Assembly: GCA_964604195.1 (NCBI GenBank) | Contig: CAZRXW010000017.1 | Location: 1-19,262, forward strand | DNA length: 19,262 nt | Reading direction: 5' to 3' | Source: SSEF01 sp964604195 | GTDB lineage: Bacteria; Patescibacteriota; Minisyncoccia; Moranbacterales; UBA1568 | Part shown: positions 8,102-16,466 of the stretch, in pieces | Layout of the letters: every line of letters starts with the position of its first letter | How positions within the stretch are numbered: position 1 is the stretch's first letter | The notes under the pieces: generated by a model | Told to the model about the DNA's origin: nothing | Seen by the model: the letters and a program-made list of their open reading frames with translations, nothing else | Databases searched by the model: none | Program-made: the position numbers and the translations under genes

Positions 8102-8126
8102 AAATAAGCCATAATTTAGCTTATTT
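8102..8126. promoter_or_regulatory. AT-rich inverted repeat before the GT4 promoter
   Basis: AAATAAGC (8102-8109) and GCTTATTT (8119-8126) are perfect 8-base arms around a 9-base spacer. TAAGCCAT occurs twice, at 8105-8112 and 8126-8133. There is no T-run after the arms, so a terminator for the beta-helix gene is doubtful. It sits 17 bases before the -35 at 8143 and may be an operator. Confidence 0.45.
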
Positions 8127-8142
8127 AAGCCATTTTATCCTA

Positions 8143-8171
8143 TTGACAGAATGTGATATTTTTGCTAATAT
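8143..8171 (+). promoter_or_regulatory. Strong promoter of the GT4/Wzz-like genes
   Basis: A perfect TTGACA (8143-8148), a 17-base spacer and TAATAT (8166-8171) with TG at 8163-8164 form the best consensus promoter in the window. Transcription should start near 8178, giving a leader of only about 25 bases before the ATG at 8203. Confidence 0.8.
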
Positions 8172-8202
8172 TTACAGTTAATTCTTGATGTGGCCCTACC
8201 CT

Positions 8203-9381
8203 ATGAAAATTGCTTTCATCGGACAAAAAGGGATTCCCGCTCTCTCTGGGGGTGTTGAAAAACACGTTGAACATTTGGCGGTTCATCTCCGTCAGCTTGG
8301 CCATGAGGTAACAGTCTATACTCGCCCTTGGTACACCTCTCGGGAGAAACACTCTTGGCAGGGAGTGCGTCTCATTTCATTACCTTCTCTCCATACGAAG
8401 CATTGGGACGCCTTGTCGCATACTTTTTTAGCTACTGTCCACGCTCTTTTTCAGGATTACGATGTGATTCACTATCAATCAATTGGTCCGTCCATCCTCT
8501 CATTTATTCCTCGCATTCTCAAGCCAAAAACGAGGGTTATTGCTACTTTTCATAGCCGAGATTACTTCCATAAGAAATGGAATGCTTTTGCTCAGCTTTG
8601 TCTCAAGGTGGCTGAATTTTTTACCTGTCACATTCCAGAACGGACCATCGCGGTGAGCGAGTATCTAGCCGGTTATGCCAAGCATTTCTATGGTTGCAAT
8701 GCTATTGCTATTCCTAATGGAGCGGAAGTGGAGCCGGTGTACCGTCAAGATGTTTTGAATGAATATGGCGTCCGAGCGGGTCAATATTTTCTCTCGGTGT
8801 CGCGTCTTGTAGCACACAAAGGTATTCATTATCTCATCAAGGCTTTTATCGAACTAGAGAATACAAATAAACTGCCTAATAACTACAAATTGGTTATTGT
8901 CGGTACCCATACAGACACGAAAGAGACTAAGGAGTACGAGGAATACCTTAAGGTAATGGCCGCTGATCGTCCGAATATTATCTTTACAGGTGAGCTTTCT
9001 GGTGAGCCGCTCATGACGCTCTTTACCCAGGCGGGTATTTTCGTCCAGCCTTCAGAAGACGAGGGTCTTTCTGTGGCATTACTTGAGGCTATGGCTTTTG
9101 GCTTGCCGGTAGTGGTATCAAGTATTCCGGCCAATGTGGAATTGGCTCGAGGTGGAGCTGGTGCTATCTTCGAAAATAAGAGTGTGGAATCTCTCAAGCA
9201 AGAAATGGCGTATTACGTGAATCGTCCTGATGAAGCTGAAAAACTTGGCCAAGTGGCCAAGGAGCGCATCGAGACTCACTACAGCTGGGAAGCGATTGCT
9301 CAGAAGACACTTGAGGTGTATACCGATGCTATTGTTGAGTACGAGGCTCAGTATCATTACTCATCCAAACATGTTGCGTAA
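8203..9381 (+). CDS. GT4 family glycosyltransferase
   Basis: 392 aa. The N-terminus MKIAFIGQKGIPALSGGVEKH (1-21) is the acceptor-side loop of a GT4 subgroup whose members begin 'IGxxGIPAxxGGxE'. The donor domain has FLSVSRLVAHKGIHYLIKAF and QPSEDEGLSVALLEAMAFG, with the E-x7-E motif. It should extend a membrane-linked or surface glycan; sugar specificity is not readable. The start at 8203 is chosen by family alignment; TTG 8185 and ATG 8188 are in frame but add an unusual MWPYP leader. There is no Shine-Dalgarno, consistent with the short leader from the promoter at 8143. It overlaps the next gene by 11 bases, so translation is likely coupled. Confidence 0.9.
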   Translation: MKIAFIGQKGIPALSGGVEKHVEHLAVHLRQLGHEVTVYTRPWYTSREKHSWQGVRLISLPSLHTKHWDALSHTFLATVHALFQDYDVIHYQSIGPSILSFIPRILKPKTRVIATFHSRDYFHKKWNAFAQLCLKVAEFFTCHIPERTIAVSEYLAGYAKHFYGCNAIAIPNGAEVEPVYRQDVLNEYGVRAGQYFLSVSRLVAHKGIHYLIKAFIELENTNKLPNNYKLVIVGTHTDTKETKEYEEYLKVMAADRPNIIFTGELSGEPLMTLFTQAGIFVQPSEDEGLSVALLEAMAFGLPVVVSSIPANVELARGGAGAIFENKSVESLKQEMAYYVNRPDEAEKLGQVAKERIETHYSWEAIAQKTLEVYTDAIVEYEAQYHYSSKHVA

Positions 9382-10465
9382 TTTCTTTTCCCCTTATTAC
9401 TGGGTGACTCTCTTGGCCCTGAGTATAGCCTCAGGACTCTTCCTTTTGGAATCATTCCGTGGCACTCTCACAGAAACAACCATGATTATCTTGCCCAAGA
9501 CTGAGATGGCAGTGGTTGCTCCGGGTAATGCAGTTGCTCTTTTCACCTCTTCTGCTTTCCAGCGAGGAGTGCAATCAAGTTGGGAGGAAAAGTATGGCAA
9601 AGAAGCTAGTCTTGTATCCTGGCAAACATCCTCTTCCCTTACACTTGTTCCAGGCTCGAGTGCTCTTTTTTTGACAGTGCCCAGTGAGACTCGTTCTCAG
9701 GGAGAGATGCTCAGTCGATTGATGCTCAAGACACTGACTGATTCGCTGAGTCATTGGTATAACATGGCTACCGAGATTGATTTTCGGATTATTGATGGAC
9801 CGCAGGCTTCGCAGCATATCACGAGCTTACCACTGTTTCTTTTCTCGAGTCTGGCACTAGCCCTGGTGGTGACTACAGCCTTCTTTCTTCTTTTGTTGCT
9901 ACTTGAATATTGGCTCAGTAAAAAAACAGTATCAACACGTGCGGCTGATTATCATATTTCGCCAGAAACTTTTCGACCAAGTGCAATCGTGCCAGCATAC
10001 TGGTCACCTGAGTATCAGAGCAAAGAAACTCGGGAAGGTGATCAGCTTAGCGCTGATGTCCCGGAAAATTCTCTTGCAGCAGGAGAGGTTCCAAATATAG
10101 CTATTCAGAATATCTACCAGCCAGTACCGATGGCAGTAGAGTCCGTTTTTCAAGAAGAAATCACTGAGAGCGATAGTAACGAAGCATTTCTAGAGGAATC
10201 AAATAATACCGCAGTTCTTCGAGCTCAGGCTACTGGCAAGGCGCCAGACAATCTTCCTATTATTGATGAGCTTTCACCGCTTGAGCGAGCTCAAGCAGGA
10301 CTCTTAAAGGCTGATATTGATGCTCTTGCTGAAGCGCAATCTCTCCAAGCCGAAGCCGAGCTCCAGGCCTCAGTGTCATCAGAAAATATTCAGGCGAATA
10401 CTGCTGAACCGACCCAGGAAGACTACAAGCGTCGACTCAATGAACTCTTGACTGGTCGAATGTAA
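9371..10465 (+). CDS. Two-TM, Wzz/chain-length-determinant-like protein
   Basis: 364 aa from ATG 9371; the frame is open further upstream inside the glycosyltransferase gene, but this ATG gives a proper membrane start and an 11-base overlap. TM1 is at about 9-28. An outer domain of about 125 residues follows, then TM2 at about 153-178. Residues 185-364 form a long acidic, Ala/Glu/Gln-rich cytoplasmic tail ending in a basic KRRLNELLTGRM. The two TMs flanking one outer domain match polysaccharide co-polymerase topology (Wzz, CapA/YveK), and the coupled glycosyltransferase agrees. There is no clear Wzz Pro-rich motif before TM2, and no Walker kinase domain in the tail, so the assignment is by topology and context. 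The tail may recruit other proteins. Confidence 0.6.
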   Translation: MLRNFFSPYYWVTLLALSIASGLFLLESFRGTLTETTMIILPKTEMAVVAPGNAVALFTSSAFQRGVQSSWEEKYGKEASLVSWQTSSSLTLVPGSSALFLTVPSETRSQGEMLSRLMLKTLTDSLSHWYNMATEIDFRIIDGPQASQHITSLPLFLFSSLALALVVTTAFFLLLLLLEYWLSKKTVSTRAADYHISPETFRPSAIVPAYWSPEYQSKETREGDQLSADVPENSLAAGEVPNIAIQNIYQPVPMAVESVFQEEITESDSNEAFLEESNNTAVLRAQATGKAPDNLPIIDELSPLERAQAGLLKADIDALAEAQSLQAEAELQASVSSENIQANTAEPTQEDYKRRLNELLTGRM

Positions 10466-10539
10466 AATCTTTTGTTTCCTGTTTTGCTCTTTTGAGAGAT
10501 ACTAGAGTAAATGAAGCTTTTGACTAGAAGTCTTGCAGT

Positions 10540-11910
10540 ATGACATGGAAATTCTGGATGAGTTTTGTCTTAGTTTCGGCGCTCTTTTTAGGGGCGTGGT
10601 ATTTTTATTGGGCTACTCGATCAGGGAGTCTCGATTCACTCACCGATCTCTCCAATATTTTACCTTTTTCAGAAGAATTTCAGGGTGATATTGCAACAGT
10701 CATAAAGATTGCTCAGGCTTTTTATGATACGCAAGGTGAAGAGAAAGTTTTTTTGGTACTCTTTCAAAACAACATGGAACTTCGTCCAGGAGGTGGTTTT
10801 ATCGGATCTTTTGGTATTCTCAAAATAAAAGATGGGGCGGTGACAGATTTTACTTCGCATGACGTGATAAATTTTGACGGCCGTATCCCAGACACGGTAC
10901 CAGCACCCTATCCCATGAAAGAAACTTTGGGAGTAAAGAGTCTGAAACTTCGTGATTCTAATGTGTCACCGGATTGGTCGGTCAATGCAGCGGCAGCTGA
11001 GGACTTCTATCATCTTGGCGATGGTAAAGAAGAATTCGATGGGATCATTGGTATTACTACCAATGTACTTTCCTCATTTCTTTCGGTTACAGGTCCAGTG
11101 GCTGTACCAGGTTACCCTGGAGAGTATGACGCTGAGACGGGAGTACTTGATCTCGAATATCAGGTGGAGCAGGCCTTCTACAAACAGGGCATTAGTCGCG
11201 GAGATCGTAAGGCTGTCATGCAAGAATTAGGAGATATTATTTTAGCCAAGGTGAAAGAACTTTCCTGGCCCAAAAAATACGAACTTTTTAAAGTAGTTTT
11301 AGATGATCTTCACAAGAAAGATATTCAGATTATGTTTAGAGATGAAGAACTGCAGTCTCTTGTGAAACAATCTGGCTGGAGTGGAGAAATTGATCGGGAA
11401 TGGGGTGGTGACTACCTTATGCTGGTAGATTCCAACCTCAATGCTCTCAAATCAGATTTTCGCATCCGTCGATCAATGGACTATACCGTTGATTTGCGAT
11501 CCTCTCCTCCTCAAGCAAAATTAGTTATTACTTATGAACATACAGCTAAAGAGAAAGACTACATGACACGTGACTATCAGACATTTGCTCGTATTTATGT
11601 GCCTGATGGGAGCTGGCTTGAGAATGTGGTAGGGCCTTTTAAACCAGCTGTTTTTGGAAATGAGCTTGGGAAAAAATATTTTGGCGCGCTGGTTCATGTG
11701 CCCCTTGGCACAACCAAGCAGGTAGTATGGAATTATCGTCTCCCAGAGCAGTCAAAAGAAAATTATGATCTTCGGATTGAAAAACAGGCAGGAGTCAATG
11801 ATGTCCCAGTTACGGTAACGGTAATAAAGTCAGAAGGGGAGTCGTTCTATAAAGCTATTCTTAATCGGCCCTTTATCCTCTCACAGACTGAACCATCCCC
11901 AAAAGAGTAA
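10540..11910 (+). CDS. DUF4012 domain protein
   Basis: 456 aa. The N-terminal TM (about 4-24) anchors an outer domain. The DUF4012 signature is clear: LFQNNMELRPGGGFIGSFG (about 74-92), then a long mixed alpha/beta region and a C-terminal part rich in beta strands (from about 330) that would lie outside the cell. The family is frequent in Patescibacteria and in some Actinobacteria and Chloroflexi. Its biochemical role is unknown; it is commonly found near surface polysaccharide genes, as here. No good promoter or ribosome site precedes the ATG, and the 74-base gap after the Wzz-like gene has no terminator, so it may be cotranscribed. A hairpin-forming inverted repeat follows its stop. Confidence 0.85.
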   Translation: MTWKFWMSFVLVSALFLGAWYFYWATRSGSLDSLTDLSNILPFSEEFQGDIATVIKIAQAFYDTQGEEKVFLVLFQNNMELRPGGGFIGSFGILKIKDGAVTDFTSHDVINFDGRIPDTVPAPYPMKETLGVKSLKLRDSNVSPDWSVNAAAAEDFYHLGDGKEEFDGIIGITTNVLSSFLSVTGPVAVPGYPGEYDAETGVLDLEYQVEQAFYKQGISRGDRKAVMQELGDIILAKVKELSWPKKYELFKVVLDDLHKKDIQIMFRDEELQSLVKQSGWSGEIDREWGGDYLMLVDSNLNALKSDFRIRRSMDYTVDLRSSPPQAKLVITYEHTAKEKDYMTRDYQTFARIYVPDGSWLENVVGPFKPAVFGNELGKKYFGALVHVPLGTTKQVVWNYRLPEQSKENYDLRIEKQAGVNDVPVTVTVIKSEGESFYKAILNRPFILSQTEPSPKE

Positions 11911-11920
11911 CGGCTCAGCG

Positions 11921-11970
11921 TAAGAAGAGAGGGAGGCGTTGCCTGTGCCCCAACCCTCTTTCTCTTCTTA
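11921..11970 (+). terminator. Long stem-loop after the DUF4012 gene
   Basis: TAAGAAGAGA (11921-11930) pairs perfectly with TCTCTTCTTA (11961-11970), and AGGC GTT GCCT (11934-11944) makes an inner hairpin. A clean T-run does not follow, so termination is inferred from position between two genes and from the stem length. Confidence 0.5.
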
Positions 11971-11990
11971 TGCAGTAGAAGTGGGGAGCA

Positions 11991-11999
11991 TGCTATAAT
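11991..11999 (+). promoter_or_regulatory. Extended -10 promoter of the trmD-mur operon
   Basis: TGCTATAAT is a perfect TGn-TATAAT extended -10 (hexamer 11994-11999). The -35 position (about 11971-11976) is poor. Transcription should start near 12006, giving a leader of about 70 bases. Confidence 0.7.
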
Positions 12000-12007
12000 C
12001 GATTCGG

Positions 12008-12050
12008 TTTCATGGGACCTGGTAGTTCCTAACCCATCTTTTTGATGAAA
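12008..12050 (+). promoter_or_regulatory. Terminator-like hairpin in the trmD leader
   Basis: ATGGG (12012-12016) pairs with CCCAT (12033-12037), followed by CTTTTT (12038-12043). An alternative outer pairing, TTTCA (12008-12012) with TGAAA (12046-12050), is possible. The structure lies at the very 5' end of the expected transcript and could act as an attenuator or a protective 5' hairpin. The stem is short, so this is tentative. Confidence 0.35.
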
Positions 12051-12078
12051 GGCTTTGATTTTTTGATGCGGGAGTTTT

Positions 12079-12753
12079 ATGCGTTTTGATATCGTCTCAC
12101 TTTTTCCGGAAAGTCTAAAGAGTTATAGTGAAACCTCAATTCTTGGGCGTGCTCAAGCTGATGGAAAAATTGAAATTCAACTTCATCAACTTCGTAATTG
12201 GGCTACTGACAAGCATAAAACTACCGATGATACTCCTTATGGGGGAGGGGCAGGTATGGTAATGAAGGTGGAGCCATTCCATCATTGTCTTGAGGTGCTC
12301 CGATCGCCTGAGGTTGAGAGTAAATATCCTTGTACGAGAGTAATTCTCCTTTCGGCAAAAGGAAAACGATTTACTCAAGTGGACGCCAAAAGATTGCTAC
12401 AATATGATCGTCTTATTTTCCTCTGTGGTCGTTATGAAGGAGTAGATGAGAGGGTAGCTACTCATTTAGCTGACGAAGAGCTCTCTATTGGTGATTTTGT
12501 TTTAACAGGTGGTGAACTTCCGGCGATGATGATGGTTGATGCCGTGTCTCGGCTATTGCCTGGGGTTCTCGGTAATGCAATGAGTGCAGTGACAGAGTCA
12601 TTTAGCGATGGAGTATCACGTGAATATCCACAATATACGAAACCAGAAATTTACAATGATTGGGCTGTTCCGCCGACCCTTCTTTCTGGAAACCATGCTG
12701 CTATTGAGGCATGGCGTCAGGAACATTCCGCTGAACCAAAGAGTATAGGATAA
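12079..12753 (+). CDS. trmD: tRNA (guanine37-N1)-methyltransferase
   Basis: 224 aa, typical of TrmD, which methylates G37 of tRNAs using SAM and prevents +1 frameshifting. Visible hallmarks: MRFDIVSLFP start, TTDDTPYGGGAGMVMK (48-63), and the trefoil-knot SAM site LLSAKGKRF (90-98), LCGRYEGVDER (115-125) and LSIGDFVLTGGEL (135-147). The C-terminal domain has the PQYTKPE and P..LLSGNH motifs. GGGAG at 12069-12073, five bases before the ATG, is one of the few clear ribosome sites on a conserved gene here. It heads a run of peptidoglycan genes (ftsW 10 bases downstream) instead of sitting with rpsP-rimM-rplS. Confidence 0.96.
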   Translation: MRFDIVSLFPESLKSYSETSILGRAQADGKIEIQLHQLRNWATDKHKTTDDTPYGGGAGMVMKVEPFHHCLEVLRSPEVESKYPCTRVILLSAKGKRFTQVDAKRLLQYDRLIFLCGRYEGVDERVATHLADEELSIGDFVLTGGELPAMMMVDAVSRLLPGVLGNAMSAVTESFSDGVSREYPQYTKPEIYNDWAVPPTLLSGNHAAIEAWRQEHSAEPKSIG

Positions 12754-12763
12754 GCCCTTTCCT

Positions 12764-13888
12764 ATGGTAACAAAACAAAAACTATGGAGAACTGGAGGGG
12801 AAAGTGACCGTATCTTAAAGATGATTCTTTTTTTGCTTCTGGGAGTTGGTCTCATGACCATAGCTTCAGCGGGAGTGTCTTATGGGAACGTTCGCTTTGG
12901 CGACCCGTATTACTTTTTTAAGGAACAGCTTATCGGTCTTGCTGTAGGAACGATTCTCCTGCTTATTCTTGAGCGTATCCCATATACGTTATGGCGGAGG
13001 TTCGTCTTACCAATATTTCTTACAGCACTTGGTTTATTGATACTGGTGTTTATCCCAGGTTTCGGAACGACAGTATATGGAGCGGCTCGTTGGGTAGATC
13101 TTGGACCTATCTCTTTTCAACCTTCAGAAGTCATGAAGCTCTCAATTATTCTCTATCTAGCTGCCTGGCTTTCACGACGAGGGGAACGACAGGCTAAGGA
13201 TTTTTATGAGGGTTTTCTCCCTTTTCTCATGATTTTGCTGGTAGTTGGTTTTTTGATTATCAAACAGCCAGATACAGGAACGCTAGGCCTCATTTTTTGT
13301 ATCTCCCTCTCTATCTTTTTTGTTTCTGGAGCGAGCCTTTCTCATTTATTAGGATTGGTTTTTGGAGCGCTGGCTTTTTTGGCTCTTCTTATCAAAATGG
13401 CTCCTTACCGAATGCAGCGTTTTCTCGTTTTCCTCAACCCAGATCACGACCCTCTCGGAGCTGGTTATCAGATGACACAAGCTCTTCTCGCTATTGGTAT
13501 TGGTGGTTGGTTTGGGGCAGGGTTGGGCCATAGCCGCCAAAAATTCAACTATCTCCCTGAACCAGTGACCGATTCTATTTTCGCGGTACTTGCTGAGGAG
13601 ACAGGACTTGTTGGGGTGACTATTGTTTTGTTACTCTTTTGTGCTTTCCTTTGGCGAGGTATTACTATTGCCAAGTATGCACCGGATATGTTTGGAAAAC
13701 TCCTCGCTACCGGTATTACTACTTGGGTTGTCTGCCAGGCATTCATTAATATCGCTGCTATTTCAGGGCTTATCCCTTTGACAGGTATCCCGCTCCCTTT
13801 TATTAGTTTTGGTGGTACCTCTCTTGCTATCTTGATGGCAGCAGTCGGTATCTTGCTCAACGTGTCTCGGCACTCTACACTGAAATAG
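12764..13888 (+). CDS. ftsW: Lipid II polymerase FtsW (SEDS family)
   Basis: 374 aa with about ten membrane segments. It polymerises lipid II into glycan strands at the division site. Motifs: YGAARWVDLGPISFQPSE (105-122), IKQPDTGT (166-173), NPDHDPLGAGYQ (225-236), the GLGHSRQKFNYLPEPVTD stretch (253-270), which includes the Asp reported as essential in SEDS enzymes, and ISGLIPLTGIPLPFISFGGTS (333-353). HSRQK and the neighbouring murG/murC/murB favour FtsW over RodA. The start at 12764 follows trmD by 10 bases. A weak AGGA lies within the trmD stop region, so coupling is likely. Confidence 0.93.
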   Translation: MVTKQKLWRTGGESDRILKMILFLLLGVGLMTIASAGVSYGNVRFGDPYYFFKEQLIGLAVGTILLLILERIPYTLWRRFVLPIFLTALGLLILVFIPGFGTTVYGAARWVDLGPISFQPSEVMKLSIILYLAAWLSRRGERQAKDFYEGFLPFLMILLVVGFLIIKQPDTGTLGLIFCISLSIFFVSGASLSHLLGLVFGALAFLALLIKMAPYRMQRFLVFLNPDHDPLGAGYQMTQALLAIGIGGWFGAGLGHSRQKFNYLPEPVTDSIFAVLAEETGLVGVTIVLLLFCAFLWRGITIAKYAPDMFGKLLATGITTWVVCQAFINIAAISGLIPLTGIPLPFISFGGTSLAILMAAVGILLNVSRHSTLK

Positions 13889-13925
13889 GCTCCTGTGTCT
13901 TTATTCCTGTTTTATTCATAATTCT

Positions 13926-15038
13926 ATGGCCAAGCGCATTGTACTTACGGGGGGGCTTTCTGGAGGGCATACATTCCCATTGATTGCCGTAGCTCGTGAA
14001 ATTCGGACCCTGACTGAAGGGGAGGTCGATTTTCTTTTTATTGGCTCACATGGCCCATTTGAAAGCGAAGCCATGAAGGCAGAGGGTATACGAGCGAAAT
14101 ATATTCTTACAGCTAAGTGGCGTCGGTATTTTTCGTGGTTAAATTTTCTTGATCTTTTCAAATTTCCTATAGCTTGCGTACAGGCACTCTGGTATCTTCT
14201 TTGGTTTATGCCAGATGCTATTTTTTCCAAAGGAGGCGCTGCATCAGTACCGATAGCTTTGGCAGCATGGGTATATCGTATCCCAGTGTTACTTCATGAT
14301 TCGGATGCAGTTGCTGGGAGAGCCAATCGTTTTGTTGCTCGTTTTGCTAAGCGTATTGCTATCGCTTACGAGCATGCGCGACAATTTTTTCCACCGGAGA
14401 AAGTGATGCTTACTGGTAATCCAGTGAGGGCGGAAATTTTAAATGGCAATCCTTCCTTTGCTGTAACCATGTTTAGTTTTGATATTAGCAAGCCTATTAT
14501 TTTAGTGATGGGTGGAAGTTTAGGAGCAAGAGCTCTCAATCGTTTAATTTTGAAAATGCTTCCGGAACTCTTAGAAAATGGTGTTCAGGTACTCCATCTT
14601 GTTGGAAAAGAAAATACGGAGGAAGTGGTTCAACTGGCGAAAGAAGGTGGAGTTACTGCTGAAACAGCAACTTATCGTCCGGTAGCGTTTCTCAATGCCG
14701 AACAAATGGGAGTAGCGTATGCTGCAGCTACGATTGTAATTTCTCGTGCCGGGGCTGGTAGCATCACCGAGCTGGCTGCTACTAAAAAGGCCTCTATTCT
14801 TGTACCGTTACCAACTGCAGCCAACGATGAGCAGCGTCTGAATGCCTATGAGGTAGCAAGTTCAGGTGGAGCTTTGGTTGTTGAAGAAGCTAATGTGGGA
14901 GAGCATATTTTTACGGCCCAAATTCTAGAACTTCTCAATGATGAGTCTCGTCGTGCGCGGATGAGCGAAGTGATTAATCGATTCTATCATCCAGAGGCTG
15001 CTCGGCTTATTGCTCAGGGGGTAGTTTCTATGTACTGA
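13926..15038 (+). CDS. murG: UDP-GlcNAc:lipid I GlcNAc transferase
   Basis: 370 aa, GT28, GT-B fold. It adds GlcNAc to lipid I to give lipid II at the inner face of the membrane. Motifs: TGGLSGGHTFP (8-18), a one-residue-longer version of the usual GGTGGH loop; SKGGAASVP (101-109); HDSD (124-127) in place of the usual HEQN; GNPVR (164-168); GGSLGARALN (196-205); SRAGAGSITEL (273-283) with the donor Glu; and DEQRLNA (301-307). HDSD-like variants are, to my recollection, common in CPR MurGs. The upstream gap is 37 bases without a ribosome site. It is followed by murC with an 8-base gap. Confidence 0.95.
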   Translation: MAKRIVLTGGLSGGHTFPLIAVAREIRTLTEGEVDFLFIGSHGPFESEAMKAEGIRAKYILTAKWRRYFSWLNFLDLFKFPIACVQALWYLLWFMPDAIFSKGGAASVPIALAAWVYRIPVLLHDSDAVAGRANRFVARFAKRIAIAYEHARQFFPPEKVMLTGNPVRAEILNGNPSFAVTMFSFDISKPIILVMGGSLGARALNRLILKMLPELLENGVQVLHLVGKENTEEVVQLAKEGGVTAETATYRPVAFLNAEQMGVAYAAATIVISRAGAGSITELAATKKASILVPLPTAANDEQRLNAYEVASSGGALVVEEANVGEHIFTAQILELLNDESRRARMSEVINRFYHPEAARLIAQGVVSMY

Positions 15039-15046
15039 TTTGCTGT

Positions 15047-16456
15047 ATGGATCTTTTTTCATTTCGTGAAATTTATTTTATTGGTATCAAGGGAGCGGGC
15101 ATGACAGCGCTGGCTGAGCTTTTGTTCCGTCATGATGTTCGTGTTTCTGGTTCGGACACTGAAGAGATTTTTTATACCGATGCCGTGCTTCGTCGGTTGG
15201 GCGTTTCTGTCTCCCAGCCCTTTTCGGCTGAACATATTCCTCATTCTACCGAAGCCTTTATCTATTCAACTGCTTACTCTCAAGAAAATAATGTCGAGCT
15301 TCGAGAGGCGCTAGCAACAGGTAAGCCAGTATTGTCTTATCCTGAAGCACTTGGTCTCTTAACACAACAAAAATTAACCTTGGCTGTTTGTGGTACTCAT
15401 GGTAAAACGACCACTTCAGCTCTTCTGGCAGAAGCACTGAAGGGAATCGGCAGGGATCCTTCCGCTATTGTTGGCAGTGAAATAAAGAATTGGGGAGGGG
15501 GAGCCTTGGCTGGAAAAGGACAATATTTAGTAGTGGAAGCGGATGAATATCAGGATAAACTTCGCTTTTACCAGCCTTTCGCTGCTATCCTCACCAGTGT
15601 TGATTGGGATCATCCAGATTTTTTCCCTAGCCCCTCTTCTTACGAAGAGGTATTTGAACGTTTTGTGGCGAGGATTCCCAAACATGGGGTGCTGGTTGCT
15701 TGCGGAGATGATGCCCGAGTGATTTCAGTGACGCGATCCGCTTCCTGCAAGGTCATCACGTACGGTTTTCATCCGGATAATAATGTTCGTATTGATACTG
15801 TTCAGGTGATTGATCCAGAGAGTACTGAGGGAAAGCTTGGATTACGACAAGTATTTACCCTATCAGTAGGAGAGAAGTCTTATGGGCCATTTTCGCTTCG
15901 CTTGGCTGGAAAACATAATGCGCAGAATGCTGCTGCTGTTATTGCCCTTCTTATTCATCTCAAGTTCCCACTTGATCGGCTCAGTGAGAGTTTAGCGGCT
16001 TTTTCTGGTACCAAGCGACGTTTTGAACAATTAGGTGAGTTTCAAGGCGCTTTGATCTTTGATGATTATGCCCATCATCCAGATGAAATTCGAGTGACAC
16101 TCAGAGCTATCCGAGAGCTCTATCCAAAGCGACGACTTACGGTCGTGTTCCATCCTCACACGTTCACTCGTACCAAGGCGCTTCTCACGGAGTTTGCTGA
16201 AGCTCTCAGTGAAGCTGACGTTGTGTGCCTTCTGGATATTTACGGGAGTGCCCGTGAGACCCAAGGTGGGGTAAGTAGTCTTGATATTGCAGAACGAATT
16301 AATAGTATTTTTCCCGAAAAAGCTCACTATCTTCCCAATCATCAGGCAGTACTCGCGTATCTTCGAGGGGCGCATCTTTCATCAACTGATATGGTAGTAA
16401 CTATGGGAGCTGGTGATGTTTGGCAAGTAGCTGAATCATTGCTTCATACTTCCTAA
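15047..16456 (+). CDS. murC: UDP-N-acetylmuramate-L-alanine ligase
   Basis: 469 aa. It ligates L-Ala to UDP-MurNAc with ATP in the cytoplasm, the first step of the stem peptide. The N-terminal UDP domain has YFIGIKGAGMTALA (10-23), the ATP P-loop is CGTHGKTTT (115-123), and the central domain has EADEYQDKLRFY (164-175) and AGKHNAQNAAA (287-297). GTKRRFE (321-327) and FDDYAHHPDEI (338-348) complete the Mur ligase signature. GIKGAGM at the start and HH in DDYAHHP are typical of MurC instead of MurD/E/F. The start follows murG by 8 bases with no Shine-Dalgarno. Confidence 0.96.
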   Translation: MDLFSFREIYFIGIKGAGMTALAELLFRHDVRVSGSDTEEIFYTDAVLRRLGVSVSQPFSAEHIPHSTEAFIYSTAYSQENNVELREALATGKPVLSYPEALGLLTQQKLTLAVCGTHGKTTTSALLAEALKGIGRDPSAIVGSEIKNWGGGALAGKGQYLVVEADEYQDKLRFYQPFAAILTSVDWDHPDFFPSPSSYEEVFERFVARIPKHGVLVACGDDARVISVTRSASCKVITYGFHPDNNVRIDTVQVIDPESTEGKLGLRQVFTLSVGEKSYGPFSLRLAGKHNAQNAAAVIALLIHLKFPLDRLSESLAAFSGTKRRFEQLGEFQGALIFDDYAHHPDEIRVTLRAIRELYPKRRLTVVFHPHTFTRTKALLTEFAEALSEADVVCLLDIYGSARETQGGVSSLDIAERINSIFPEKAHYLPNHQAVLAYLRGAHLSSTDMVVTMGAGDVWQVAESLLHTS

Positions 16457-16466
16457 ATATAAAGAT

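Noticed and set aside
9230..9370. Upstream extension of the Wzz-like ORF inside the glycosyltransferase gene
   Set aside because: The added 47 residues are basic and lie in the shadow of a well-conserved reading frame; ATG 9371 gives a proper membrane start.
10503..10533. Promoter or operator before the DUF4012 gene
   Set aside because: TACTAG-like and GACT AGA AGTC elements lie here, but no -35/-10 pair has acceptable spacing, so no promoter is claimed.
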